64,000 bases of DNA, taken from NCBI RefSeq assembly GCF_029784155.1, contig NC_073692.1, forward strand, positions 322,893,906 through 322,957,905, written 5' to 3'. This stretch comes from Uranotaenia lowii. Its lineage: Eukaryota; Arthropoda; Insecta; Diptera; Culicidae. This document shows, in pieces, positions 11,970-23,900 of the stretch. Made by a program: the position numbers and the translations under genes. The notes under the pieces were generated by a model that was given only the letters and a program-made list of their open reading frames with translations, was not told the DNA's origin and did no database searches. Position 1 is the first letter of the stretch. Each line of letters opens with the position of its first letter.

Positions 11970-13158
11970 ACAAAAATCAGTCGATCCCCAAATATAAAAT
12001 AAAAAAAATCTAACATGGCGGGATACTTCAGCAGTATTTCTGACATTACAAACGGGCGTTTTATTTTTTTTTTAAATATGAATGATTTTAATTTATTTAA
12101 CATCTGTGTTGAAGAAAGCAAAACGTTTTCTTTTCAAAAATATCTAAGATTAGGTTTAAAATTTTGTCAAATTCCTGTATTTCAGTAGAACTGTAAAAAA
12201 TCAAAGAGAAAACTTATGTTCTTTTTTTCTCAGTAGTCAAAATTACTCGCAGTCATCGAGAAAGTTGACCATTTAAACAAAACTTTTATTTTCAATAACT
12301 TTATAGCATATTACAATTTAAAAAAAAAACCACACATTTTCTACACTCACAAAACAATCTAAACCAGCACTTGAATTTTCTATGCACCAATGTGATTTTA
12401 GTTGCTATCAGAAAATGATCGTTTTTTTTTATTTTTCCATCGTATAATTATTTCATTTCTAGAACATCGAATAAAATTGTGAATAATGTGGTTTCCAAAG
12501 AATGCAAACCATTTTTCATTTTATTCATACCCTCTTTGTTGCAAGTTAGTTACTATTCCAAAGAAATCATTAAATTTTAATTTCATTCGTTTCAGACTAA
12601 ATAAAGTTTAAAAATGAAGATTTTTCATTATTTTATTTCAGAATCAATTTAAAATATATAAAAAAAAATTTTAACAAAAATTCCCAATGAGATTATTCCC
12701 AATTAATTTCAGAATTGTTTGAAAACAGTATGTTATTTTGGAATCACAATTCTGAAATATAAAACGTTGAGGAAACACGCGGCAAAAAAGTTGTGAGTTT
12801 CAATTTCCGAGTGCACAGTGCATTGACAAATTCAAAAATTTAGTTTGTTATTAATTTCTTTTTTTAATTTTACTCAATGAATATAGATTTTCTGAGGATG
12901 GCCGAAAGTTACGTAGACCGAAAACGTGAAAAACAGCATTTTGATTTCGTCTTGCGCTTACCGAAAAATATCAATCAAAATAGATTATAAGTACGTGAGG
13001 TGATTAAAACTAAACTATGAAATAAAAAACAGAATAATGAATAAATTTCAGTGTTTAAAATCAGTTTCAATTTTTTAGCAATCAAAATCAAAATTTTATC
13101 TCAAATATTTATTTTTCGAACGTTCAGTTGCAAAATGAGAATCATAAAATTTCGTTGT
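11970..13158. other. Unassigned AT-rich non-coding DNA
   Basis: No gene is recognised. The sequence is rich in A/T runs. Confidence 0.45.
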
Positions 13159-13160
13159 TA

Positions 13161-14290
13161 CAGTAGGTTTTCGATTTTATCACGGTCAAAGAAAAATTCA
13201 CCGTGAATATGGCGAAACCGTGAATTTAGCGAAACTACAAATTGAAGTACAAAAAAGTATTTTTACTGCCTTTAATCAATAATTAATAATGTTTTCAGTA
13301 GTGGAAACGTTTTGTATCAATAAATTTTAATCATAAGGCGAATTCATCAAAGATTACTAAACAAAAAGGATCGTTTTCATTTCAAATTATTCTTATCTTT
13401 TAGGTTGTTTAGGTTTTTAGGTTGTGTTGTATATCCATTTGATAGTCTACATCTAATTAAAGTGAATTATTTTGTTTTGATGGAAATTTAACAGTCGTTA
13501 TCTCTTATTTCGATTGTGAAAAAAAGTTCAATGAAATTAGCATCAAAAATTTTTTTTCTGTTAATTTCAGGTTTCATTATTTTAATCTTAACACCTTTGA
13601 TGAACTCAAAAGTATATTTATTCGAAAAATGTTTTGAAATTTGCTCAACTTAGACTTTTACAGTGTGTTTCTCGAAATTTGCTTTATGTGCAGATAATCT
13701 TTTGTCTTTATATGTAGAAAACAGAAATCATAGTCATATTTTCAGACATAGCTAGCAGAATTTCATTTTGGTCTTCCAAAAGTATCCATTCAGGTAATAC
13801 TAATGGCTACCCAATATGGTTTACGCACGCCACCCTTTAAAATAAACAAGTTCAACATAGAAATCAGAGACACTTATCTCTTTTCAAAAACGCTTAAATT
13901 CACCCACATTTTTATATGATTCGCATAAACAAAAAAGTTAAATTTTTTAAAACGACTAACCAACACAAGTAACAACACTAGCATCAGCGTGACGTTAAAA
14001 TACTAGTGTCGATTATTACAAGCGTTTTTAAAATCCAAATGACGATTTTTAACACTATACAGATAAAATAAGCAGTTCAATGGCATTTTCGTATTATTGG
14101 AAACCTATATACTATAACATAAACCATAAAAAATATCATAAACAAAGACGCTCTATGCTTTTGAATGAAAATTAAGGACCTGGAAATGGTTTCTGAATGA
14201 TTTTTTAAAAAGGGTGATAAAATCAAAACAATAACCGTGATAAAATCGAGCGTGAATTTGGCGAGTATTGATAAAATCGAGAAACTACTG
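13161..14290. mobile_element. Non-autonomous pogo/Tc1-like element, 1130 bp
   Basis: The left end is TA plus CAGTAGGTTTTCGATTTTAT. The right end, reverse-complemented, is TA plus CAGTAGTTTCTCGATTTTAT. TIRs of about 22-24 bp are flanked by TA on both sides. Subterminal inverted motifs (ACCGTGAATTTAGCGAA on the left, GTGATAAAATCGAGCGTGAA on the right) lie just inside. No transposase is encoded in the AT-rich core. The CGATTTTATC block resembles the TIR cores at 6104 (CGATTTTGGC) and 44244 (CGATTTTGTC), suggesting related families. Confidence 0.8.
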
Positions 14291-14292
14291 TA

Positions 14293-16617
14293 TTACCTTT
14301 TACTAATATGAAGAAGCTCATGAAAAATATTTAATTGAAAAGTTTCAAAGATTTTTTTCTATTCAACAACAAGTGAATAATTTTCATTTGTAAAATAGCA
14401 TTTATATCGACAGATTCCTTAATGAGCTCAAAGTTAAATTTATCAACTTCCTGGTCTCGTATATAAAATATGAAAAATTCTAGATTCGCAAACTGAAGTT
14501 GTATCGAAGAATTTCGAAAAAAAATTAAAAAAGATAATAAGTTAAAAAATATTTAAATTTCTCTTTCAGTTTTAAATTTGATCAAACTTTATCCAATAAT
14601 TGATGGAAAAGGGGTAGTGTACAGTATCGTCCCCCCCCCCTCAATCAGTTTTTTAAAATAAGTTTTTTTTATTTTTCGATTTTTGAAAATTTTTAAAATC
14701 AAACCAAAGAGCTCTAGGACAGCGCCTACAAAGAATTCATCGATCATGCAGAAGAAACAAGAATTGTGACAAAATATGTAATCAGATTGACTCTCAGTTC
14801 TTGTATTCAATATAATTTTAAGAGATAGATAAAAACTCATCAAAAAAGTGTTTCACTTTTTGGAAAAAACTATAGAATATAACAAAGAAATTTAATGTAA
14901 AGGCCTCAATGATCCACTAAGAAAGCTAGTAATTTGAACTTCTGAGAAAAAAAAGTTTAAAAGTTTTCATCAATTTTTTTTCCTATTTTGCAAAATAGCA
15001 GAATTCTGACAAAGTTTTGTAAATACTCGTAATTTGAATTTTTTCCCTCGGGAATTTAACAGTCATTGTAATTCTTCCCTATTCAGCACAATTAAACTTG
15101 ATTATTATGAAATATTTAATATATATATAATTCAAATATGACACGATTCAAGTTGATTGCAATACATGACTGTTGTCAACACAAACGACAATCAGATGAC
15201 TTTTTTGTTATCACCCCGTGTATGTTGTGTTCATTCACGTTTATGTTGTGCATGATCACAAACTTGCTTGCTACAATTGCCGATTCAGCTGATCTAAATT
15301 TGTCTTTCAAATCGAATAGCCAGTAGGTATTGCCATTTATTCCTTCCTCGTGGCGTTTCTGACCCGTCCAAAGCGTGTTTAGAGCAGTAAATTGAGTCTA
15401 GGTGTCTCTAGCCTAGCATTGAACTAACTCTGCCCGTGTACCGTCAAATTGCTTACACGGTTCCAATTGCGTTCCATTAGCCATCGCATCGCATCGGCTG
15501 CCACGGAACTCAAACGCCGTGCCCTATTCCGATTTTAATTCAATTAGCAAGGTTTCTTTCTCAATTTTCTGTCCCATAGTGGCTGGTATGGATGCTCCAT
15601 AAATGTTGCAACGGTCTGCGATTGATCGTTTTATTGTTTATTATTTTCAAAATAATTTGAAAATTGAGCTGAATTTTAAGTGATCAAAAATAAAAACCTG
15701 AACTCAATTTCGAAATGTGTTTCAATGGAGTCAACCAAGCTATAAGAATAAACGAACTAATTTTGTGACATCGTTTCCTACCACACCCTTATTTGGTTTT
15801 GGAATGTTTCGTTTGAAATCAATGCACACATTCGGAAAGGTTTGATTTGTAGCCATTCTTTACCTACAGCCACAGGCCGTTTTGGCGCTTAACGTTACAT
15901 GATCGCTATTGAGTTTTCCCTTTCGATTTCTCAGGCACTTGACGCCATCCATGGCAAATGGGTATCGAATTTCAGCGCCCTGTGCTAAATTAGCTGTCCA
16001 TCAATCCATCAATCGAATTTAGCAAAGATTGAGCCAGAGCAATCTCGGGTGTTTTTGTCAGCTCTTGACAAAATCAGCAGAAGATTATGAAAAATAGTTT
16101 ATCGAGAACAGATATTAGATTCATCCGGAAGAACAAGGTCGGATTTTTCTCAGGAGGCCTGTGAATTTTGAAAAGGTATCCTACCAGATTTTAAAATTGA
16201 ACATATCAATAAAACTGATGTTTAAATTCGGTATACAATAGGCAGTACATTTATTTGGGTCTTTAAGGATTCATGCACTGATTATGATAACCCACTTTTC
16301 GATAGCAATATTTCTATACGGAAGGAAAGTTGTTGAATAAATGAAAACCTTTGAAAAGTTTTAAAATTTGTCAAATACCTACTGACAAATATAACTATTT
16401 TTTAAATAATTCATTTCATAAAAGTGTTTCTGTAACATGGATAAATTGATTAAAATAATTGGAGTATTCTGCAATTTTTTTTTCCAAAATTCAGAGAGCT
16501 TGAATATAAAAGTCAGGCTAACACAAAATGATCGAGTTGAGTGCCGCCTCAGCAAACATAAAATCGCGCTCAAATCAATATTAATTTTATGAAGGTTTAA
16601 TCACCGTTATTTATACT
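14293..16617. other. Unassigned non-coding DNA, partly single-copy-like
   Basis: 14293-15100 is AT-rich and contains a C-run (about 14631-14641). About 15130-16080 has more balanced composition and looks single-copy (for example CATCGCATCGCATCGG near 15485). No reading frame here looks like a known protein, so it could be intron or regulatory DNA. A SINE or element boundary is not visible. Confidence 0.45.
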
Positions 16618-17518
16618 TGTAGATTTAATTTATCGGACTAGCGGTGAAAAGTGATGTCCTTTTTAGTAGGGACATCTAAAGATTATGAAATGTTTTTATA
16701 TAGGTGGATAGAAGGTTAAATGAAAGGAAAGATGTTGAAAATGAGCGGGTAGGATTTATTTAAAAGCATATCATCACATATCAAATTTTTGTTCCTCAGG
16801 GGCCTACGGATGTAACAAAAACGCGATGATAACAAACTGAAAAGACTAAACATCGATAGATGCGTTTCTGAGTTAAAGGGAGTATATCTGAGCGATCACA
16901 TATCATCTTTTTGTTCGTCCGCACTGCAAGTTTACCCTTGTGGGGCGGACCACGCTTGGCCTCCTAAGATGTGGTGGTAGATGCAACTCTATCTGTATCT
17001 ACCGCTTCATAGTAGTAGGCCCGTGAGGAACAAAAATTTGATATGTGATGATATGCTTCTAAATATTATGTGTATAGCACCAAACCGAATAGCGACAGAA
17101 GGACTAGCGACGCATTTTTACTAGCGATATTTCTGTCATTCGTAGGTGTGTTATTCTTTTTAAGTCCAGTAGGCGATTTCAATGTAATACTCTAACATTG
17201 TTTACGTTATTTACTGTACATTTTCCTTAGGCCAACAATCGCATGTTTCAAGTCTCCTAGGAAACTCGCGATGCGTCGTTATTATTTTCAACGTCGCGAC
17301 GAATGCGACGTGTCGCTAGTAGGCAAAGCTGCTATGATTATTAGCGCTCATATTTTGGATTTTTTCTACATGCCTAATAATTCCTACCCGCTCATTTTCA
17401 ACATCTTTCATTTCATCTAACCTTCTATCCACCTTTATAAAAACACTTCATAATCTTTAGATGTCGCTACTAAAAAGGACATCACTTTTTACCGCTAGGC
17501 CGATAAATTAAATCTACA
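16618..17518. mobile_element. Foldback element with ~135-bp inverted arms
   Basis: The left arm 16618-16752 and right arm 17385-17518 are near-perfect reverse complements, for example TGTAGATTTAATTTATCGG at the outer tip and AATGAGCGGGTAGGA at the inner edge. Total length is 901 bp with no coding capacity. A short direct match, ATCAATATTAAT, occurs just outside on both sides (about 16574 and 17518), but not adjacent to the left tip, so I do not call it a target-site duplication. A second inverted-repeat element is nested inside. Confidence 0.85.
16758..17064. mobile_element. Nested MITE inside the 16.6-kb foldback
   Basis: TIRs of about 50 bp pair AGCATATCATCACATATCAA and TTTTTGTTCCTCA with their complements near 17020-17060. 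The inner ends continue as GGGGCCTAC and GTAGGCCC. The element is about 307 bp, non-coding, and more GC-rich in the middle than its host. It lies within the outer foldback, close to its left arm, so it probably inserted later. Confidence 0.75.
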
Positions 17519-19232
17519 TCAATATTAATGTTAATGCAAACCGCAATTCCTACGAAATAAGTAAACGATCGTAAAAATGGTCACTTAAAGTCGTTATTAA
17601 TCGAATTTTGATAAAAAGTCCGCCATGTTTGCAAACTTATTCTCCCGCGCGGTATTCTAGTGAGAAAACAACATTCTTTGTGTTAAATTTTGTTTTTGTG
17701 AAAGAAAAAACCAAGAAAACATTTATTACGATGTTTTCTATACAAACATCCGTCCAAAAAAGAATGAAGTCGTCTGTTGGGCGATTATGAACCTCTTTTT
17801 TATCCGGCACCATTTTTGATCACGTAAATCGATTTTAACGAAACTTGGTCTGGTACTAGATCAAACATTTTTACATCATTTGACCAAATTTCAAAATTTT
17901 TCAAAGAAAATTGTTTAAGATACAGCTAATTTAGTAAAGCAATTCCAAATTTCTTTTATTTTTCGGGAATAACTGTATCTTTGTTTCCAGTGATTTTAAA
18001 TTCTCCAAATTTTGAAGAACGTTGGTAAGATAGTTGAACTAGGTTGTGTGAACTCCAATACAAAATATTAATCGAGAGAGAATTGGCAGCTTGTCAAAGT
18101 TGGAAGTGAGTGCGCAGCTAAACGCGATTTCATTCTTTTTTAAACGCAACTGTATAAAGCCTCATATTTTTTAGAAGTGTCAAATTGACGCAGATAAAGG
18201 TGGGATAACATAAGGAAAAAAAATTTAAAAAAATTCCCGAAATGCCAAAAATTTGAAATTAGATTTTTTAGCAGCTCTGGTTTTCGAAATAACTTTTGAA
18301 AATAGGTTAAAATTCATTTGAGAAGTTTGTTCACTTTTTGGACAAGACTATTGAAAAAAAACTGTGTTTTACAAACTAAAATTTTAACACAAAAATCAAC
18401 TTTAAAATTTTGACTTTGAAGTTATAGAAATGATATTTATTTATTGTTTTCCCCGTTTTGTTAAAACGGAGTTCAAACGAAATTTCAAACTAGAATGAAT
18501 TTAAGATATTAAGTAAGTATAAGTTAAAAAGCTTTGCAGTCTTCAACAAAGAAGTAAATCATAATAAAAATATATCAATGATTGATGTATTTTAAAGCTG
18601 TTATTTTGAACGCTTCAGCAGTAAAACTGGATGCGATAGACAAAATCTGACAGAAGATTCGAGACACCGAAATGTTCTAAAACCAGTTATGAAAAATTGA
18701 TAGAAGATTTGAATCCAACCAAATTTATAGTTATTGAGTTGAGTTCAAGGTTGGAGTAACAACGAGCAAGTACTGAATTTCTATGAATGTTCTGTATACT
18801 GAAACATTATTTTTTCTGAAAAAAAACAAAAAAAAATAGGCCAAATCGAAGAAATTTGGAAAATGACAGAAACGATGAAAATTTCGTTCCGGTATACTGA
18901 AAAACTGGGATTTATGATCCATGATACATAATGATGCAGTTTGAGCATTTTTTATTTTTATTTCAATTTAAATATTTGAAAAAAAAAAATATTATAATAT
19001 AATTTTTCACATAATTTTAGCACAAAAACTTGATTAAACACATTTTAACACAATTTTGAAACCATTTTGTATCAATTTTGAAGCTGTTTTGAGAAAATTT
19101 TACATCATCTGACGAAAAAAAAATATTTTTCAAATAATGCTGACGCAATTTTGACCATATTTTAACACAGGATTTATATAACTTTGACGCAATTGACAAA
19201 ATTTTACAATTTTGACGTAAGTTTGACAGAGT
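17519..19232. other. Unassigned DNA grading into TTTTGA-rich sequence
   Basis: No gene is supportable. From about 19015 the sequence becomes rich in irregular TTTTGA-type words (for example ACACAATTTTGAAACC), which look like the degenerate seed of the minisatellite that follows. Confidence 0.5.
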
Positions 19233-20113
19233 TTAACATAATTTTGACAATTTTGATAATTTTGCCAATTTTGACAATTTTGACAATTTTGACAATTTTG
19301 AAAATTTTGAAAATTTTGAAAATTTTGACAATGTTGACAATTTTGGCAATGTTGAAAATTTTGACAATTTTGACTATTTAGAGAATTTTGAGAATTTTGA
19401 CAATTTTGACAATTTTGACAATTTTGACAATTTTGACAATTTTGACAATTTTGACAATTTTGACAATTTTGACAATTTTGAAAATTTTGACAATTTTGAC
19501 AATTTTGACAATTTAGACAATTTTGACAATTTTGACAATTTTGACAATTTTGACAATTTTGACAATTTTGACAATTTTGACAATTTTGACAATTTTGACA
19601 ATTTTGACAATTTTGACAATTTTGACAATTTTGACAATTTTAATAATTTTGACAATTTTGACAATTTTGACAACTTTGACAACTTTGACAATTTTGACAA
19701 TTTTGACAATTTTGACAATTTTGACAATTTTGACAATTTTGACAATTTTGACAATTTTGACAATTTTGACAATTTTGACAATTTTGACAATTTTGACAAT
19801 TTTGACAATTTTGACAATTTTGACAATTTTGACAATTTTGACAATTTTGACAATTTTGACAATTTTGACAATTTTGACAATTTTGACAATTTTGACAATT
19901 TTGACAATTTTGACAATTTTGACAATTTTGACAATTTTGACAATTTTGACAATTTTGACAATTTTGACAATTTTGACAATTTTGACAATTTTGACAATTT
20001 TGACAATTTTGACAATTTTGACAATTTTGACAATTTTGACAATTTTAACAATTTCGCCAATTTTGACAATTTTAACTATTTTGACAATTTTGACAATTTT
20101 GACAATTTTGACA
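19233..20113. repeat. 9-bp minisatellite (ATTTTGACA)n
   Basis: About 880 bp consist of nearly uninterrupted 9-mers, roughly 95 units, with occasional variants such as GAAAATTTT, AACTTTGAC and TTTAATAAT. Variants concentrate at both edges and in the 19280-19400 portion, while the centre is homogeneous. The 9-bp period keeps every phase open, producing artefactual open frames (Leu-Ser-Lys repeats on minus, Leu-Thr-Ile repeats on plus) that I do not regard as genes. Confidence 0.95.
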
Positions 20114-20325
20114 GTTCTGCTGCAAAAAATAAGAAATTTTGCTTCTTTGTTTTAAGCAGCGCATAAAACTTGCATTCGTGAGGGAAAATGTCCGACCATA
20201 GTTCGTTTTTTCTTTCATATCTCTTTAAGGAATTTTTGTCCCACTTTAATATCTGCAGATGAACGTTGCATCATAAATTGGGCTATTCAATGAATTTATT
20301 TGGGGAATATTCGATGGTGCAGATG

Positions 20326-20552
20326 AACACACACACATAGAATCTCAGTGGAACTTCATGTTCCTTTGAAGAGATCTAATTTACTGAGCTCCAAGACGTT
20401 CATCTTTCAAGGATAAGATGGCTTGCATCTTACAAATGCTCAAACCATCGACCCACAGAAAGTGTACTATGTATGCCGTGACCGGGATTTGATCTCATAA
20501 CCTCTGGCTGGGAAGATTTGAACGCTATCCTCAAGGCCAGGATCAGCGGCAG
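20326..20552 (-). repeat. tRNA-headed SINE-like repeat, family A copy 1
   Basis: This block matches 49207-49418 in the same orientation, sharing TGTATGCCGTGAC and CTCACAAATGCT-type segments. On the minus strand, the end near 20552 reads like a tRNA: GCCGCTGATCCTGGCC, then a box-B-like GAGATCAAATCCCGG, ending in CACGGCA. The opposite end is a short TG/CA dinucleotide run, typical of a SINE tail. A Pol III-transcribed SINE is inferred, comparable to tRNA-related mosquito SINEs such as Feilai, but I cannot assign a family. Confidence 0.65.
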
Positions 20553-20699
20553 TGTGTTTAACATTTTTCATTTTAAGGTCATTACTTAAATTTTTATATA
20601 TATTTTATTAGGAAAGCTGATAAAATTTTTTTGTAGAGAAATGAATCCAACTGTGTTAGATGAAATTTCAGGGACTAGATAAGAGAAAATCGATATTGA

Positions 20700-20830
20700 A
20701 AAACATGCGAAAAAAAATTCGCCTTATCTCCTGGTAGGACTTGAACCCACATCTTGCGCCTCTCCGGGGCCCATGCATTAACATGAGACCAACCTGGCGT
20801 ATGAATATTATACTGGTTGAGTGTCGATGT
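20700..20830 (-). repeat. tRNA-headed SINE-like repeat, family B
   Basis: On the minus strand a strong box-B-like TGGGTTCAAGTCC (plus positions 20737-20749) follows GGTTGGTCTCATGTTAATGC and a GC-rich hairpin GGGCCCCGGAGAGGCGC. A run of T (minus strand) lies 3' of the tRNA-like part. It differs in sequence from family A. No second copy was noticed, so it might be a lone tRNA pseudogene. Confidence 0.45.
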
Positions 20831-20860
20831 CTTTGGAATGAAGGGAATAGTTCTCCCATG

Positions 20861-22889
20861 TGATCATAATCATTTTTCTTGGTCTATATCTATTCCCATC
20901 ATTTCATCTTAAGGTAGTTGGAATCAAGTTTGGACATTTTTAAGCACGGCTAATCTTGAATAGAAATAGACCAAACTGCCAAACTGCAAAATCTATTTTG
21001 TGGGCTCTTACTTTTATTTATATTTATGCACCGAATGTTCCACAAATTTGGTTCCCATTGATCTAAACGCAATTTCACACATTTTCTTTGGAGACTCTTA
21101 GTTAGATGATACTTAATAGTGAAATCACGCCTAAATTGTTTTGAAAACTAATTTTCAGAGCAATCTAGGCTTTTGCATAAAATTTAGGGTCAAAAAGTGT
21201 ATTTTGCAGTTTAGCTTAAAATGTTGTCAAATTTCCCTACAAAGTTGATCCCTTTAAATTACATAAATGAGTTGAAATTTGGTATGTGGTCTTCTGGTAG
21301 GTCCGGGGACGATTTCAGCCCCCAAGGTTAGGCATTCGAAATACACCCTATTTTTTGGACCACTTTAACGTACATCGAAAAAATAGCTGTTCCAAAGCCT
21401 AGGATTATTGTTTTCTCCATATGAGGTTATTGATATGAGAATGTATCTTCGAAAATTCCGAAATTGAAATGGTATTTAGATTTCCGTGAGATGATCGATC
21501 AATGTGTGAATTTTGATATACATATTTTTTTATTCTTCTAACTTCATCTCATATCCGCTGTTTTTTCCCAATTTCGTTACGGTATTGCGGTAGATCATTC
21601 AGTTCAATTACGTATGTGACCTCGGATAAACTGTTGCAAAAGCATATGTAAGAGAACATACAAGTGACCCCCAACAGCTTCCCAGCAAACCCTCTAATCT
21701 TCAGCAAAAGCAGCAGCAGCCCAAGGAACGGGTGTTGCGGAACCAATCGAAAACCCATTTCGATCGATCGATCGGTGTTACTTCAAGTATTGGGTATCAG
21801 GTATTGGAACCTCTATGAACGAACAAGAAGCATCATGTAGGTAATAGGTAATAGCAAAATCACCGGTTGCAGTTTAGGTTTTATTGCTGGATCACCATCG
21901 AATTGAACGCCCTGGTCGTTTCATCGAACCTTCATATGTATGATGTTGGAAGTTGTTTTTTTTCGGGGGGACCGATTGCTCCTCAACTTAATTTAATCGT
22001 GCTCTTCCTATGGTGCAGGCGAATCCAATTTTTTCCCACACCCAGGTTCGGTTTTTTTTATTATTATTTGACATAAGAGCGAAACAGATTGTTGTGCACA
22101 GGAGTAGGAAATTTGCCCTTACATAACCGTTTCTGCTACATTTTTGCTTCCAACTTGGCTGATGTTGCTGTTCCCATTAAAGTGACACAAACATAAATGC
22201 AGTCGTGAAGTGTAAAAAACTTGAAAAAGGTTAATTATGTAAACTTTTATTTGATTGCTGGGCTGGAAGTTACCGGTTAGTCGAAGTACGAGGACAGGGC
22301 AAGTTAATGTGGTACTAAACTAATCGTCTACTAATTTCAAGCTTCCTCCAGCCAGAGGAGCAACATACTAAGGGTGGCGCTTACTTGTTGCTTGCCGAAC
22401 GAAAATGTCTGTGTCATCGAAAGGGAAGTTACTTAGGCAAGTCTCTGCATCGAGAGAGTGCTTGGTAAATACCGAGGTATCGACGAGTACTACAAGTCAC
22501 TAATTATACGATGTTCATGTTTATATGGACCTTTTGCCGCTTCTACGAAAACTATACGTTTATGTATTGACTGTTTCCTTTTGTACTAAAACACTTTTTT
22601 TTCTTTCTTTCGTTGCAGAATTTCATCTGTTAAGCTGGATTGAATGAAACTAAAATAAGGTATATTTCAAATTATTTCAACGAATAATGTTTCGAAGACA
22701 TGACAAGAACAACGAATTATGAAGGGATGGATGAATTTTACAGTTGAACAGCAGTTAAATAGCTGATTATCGATACAAATACACTTCTATTCAAACATTA
22801 CCTTCAAAAATCTAATTTTTAAACTTGAACTACTAAAACATGGTCTTGCTATTTTACCTGATATTATTTCGTGCACACAAAACAATGTG
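20861..22889. other. Unassigned, partly single-copy-like DNA
   Basis: 21540-22560 has more even composition and lacks obvious repeats. A strong 3'-splice-like pyrimidine tract ending TTTCGTTGCAG occurs at about 22608-22618, but no convincing exon follows it. This may be intronic DNA of a gene outside the window; that is inference only. Confidence 0.4.
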
Positions 22890-23690
22890 TGTAATTAATA
22901 TGGGTTTTAGCTTTGGTGTTACCTCTGCTTTGATGAGCTAGACTTTTCTTAATAACGCCGGGCGTATCTCAGAAAACTTTTTTGGACTCGTTTTATTCTG
23001 TCTTATATACATTGTAGTAAGGCTGCCACACTATACTGGCTTATTCGATGGCAGTTCGGATAAAACCAACATAAATCGAAACAATGGTGTATCTAAGGAT
23101 TGTCCAGCTCGTGACAAATTCTTCTTACCATATCGTACATGGTGTTTGATTTTTCAGCGATTTGTTTTGAACACACTGAGTTCCACATCCAACTCTGCGC
23201 CTAGTTCCTTTACCGACGATTTTCTAGCAATGAGAAAAGGCTATCACGCTACAAACGCTCCGGGAATCTCGTTCATAACAGTAATGATAAGAAGGGGTCT
23301 GAAGTCACTCCCTTGTGGTACACCACTGTTATCTGAGAATATGCTGGCTCATGCATTCACATGTTTCACAAACTGGACTCTTCCTGTTAGGTTTGAACGA
23401 ATTCACTGCAGGCAAGTACGGGTTATTCTATTTTTACATAGAACTGACAGGAGAGCATTAATGTTTATCACGTCAACAGCCTTTCACATGTCGGTATATA
23501 TGGTATCGACATGTAATTCCTGCACCATTTCACCAAATTCGTCACTGTTGAACGCTTTTTCAAAAAGCCGTACTAAAAGTCTGACATCTTTCTGTCTAAC
23601 CATGGGTACATTTGATCGTAAATTATGCTCTCCAACAGTTTGGGAATAGCAGAGAGAATTGCTACCCAAAATCCAACGAGTGATTTGAAA
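22890..23690 (-). pseudogene. Degenerate jockey-group LINE reverse transcriptase
   Basis: Read on the minus strand in shifting frames, the segment shows ordered RT landmarks. These are an LSAIPKLLESIIYDQ-like block near 23650, a YGFLKKRSTVTNLV-like block near 23590, SGVPQGSDFRPLL near 23310-23340, and a C-terminal YASIVWQPYYNVYK-type block near 23020. Frameshifts and stops make it non-functional, and the FADD catalytic block is not recognisable. It points opposite to the intact LINE that follows. Family: non-LTR RT of the jockey/CR1/R1 group; the clade is unsure. Confidence 0.75.
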
Positions 23691-23707
23691 AAAAAAAAAA
23701 AAAATCA

Positions 23708-23721
23708 ATGAGCTATAGACC
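23708..23721 (+). repeat. Target-site duplication, 5' copy, of jockey LINE
   Basis: ATGAGCTATAGACC is repeated exactly at 28227-28240, directly after the poly-A tail. It marks the 5' boundary of the LINE insertion. The first A of the 3' copy could equally belong to the poly-A. Confidence 0.92.
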
Positions 23722-23900
23722 ACTTCCATCTGTACCGTTGAGCCGTCAACACGTACGCCGGAGCATCGTATCGTTGCTGTGTACCTGCAGGAACATTTTT
23801 ACATTATTTATTTTTTCTTTACCTGTATTTCAATCAGCACTTTTCAGTGCTAAAATTATTTTCATTTTCTTTTATTCATATTTTCTCTTTTCTTTCCAGC
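23722..23900 (+). promoter_or_regulatory. 5' UTR and probable internal promoter of the LINE
   Basis: The segment between the target-site duplication and the ORF1 ATG is the only place for the internal Pol II promoter that jockey-type elements use. It is CGT-rich at the start (ACACGTACGCCGGAGC) and then T-rich. No specific promoter motif could be proven. Confidence 0.5.

Noticed and set aside
19374..20155. Long open frames of Leu-Ser-Lys (minus) and Leu-Thr-Ile (plus) repeats
   Set aside because: They are forced by the 9-bp period of the minisatellite; no start context, domain or composition supports a protein.
20700..20830. True tRNA genes at the tRNA-like blocks (also 29806, 43129, 49207)
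   Set aside because: The cloverleaf stems are imperfect and the blocks run into repeat tails or are duplicated. They fit SINE heads or tRNA pseudogenes better.
22608..22618. Strong 3' splice-like site TTTCGTTGCAG
   Set aside because: No exon with coding character or matching donor found downstream.
23684..23705. Poly-A before the LINE as tail of another plus-strand retroposon
   Set aside because: The preceding sequence is a minus-strand RT remnant; no plus-strand element ends there. It may be a simple A-run.
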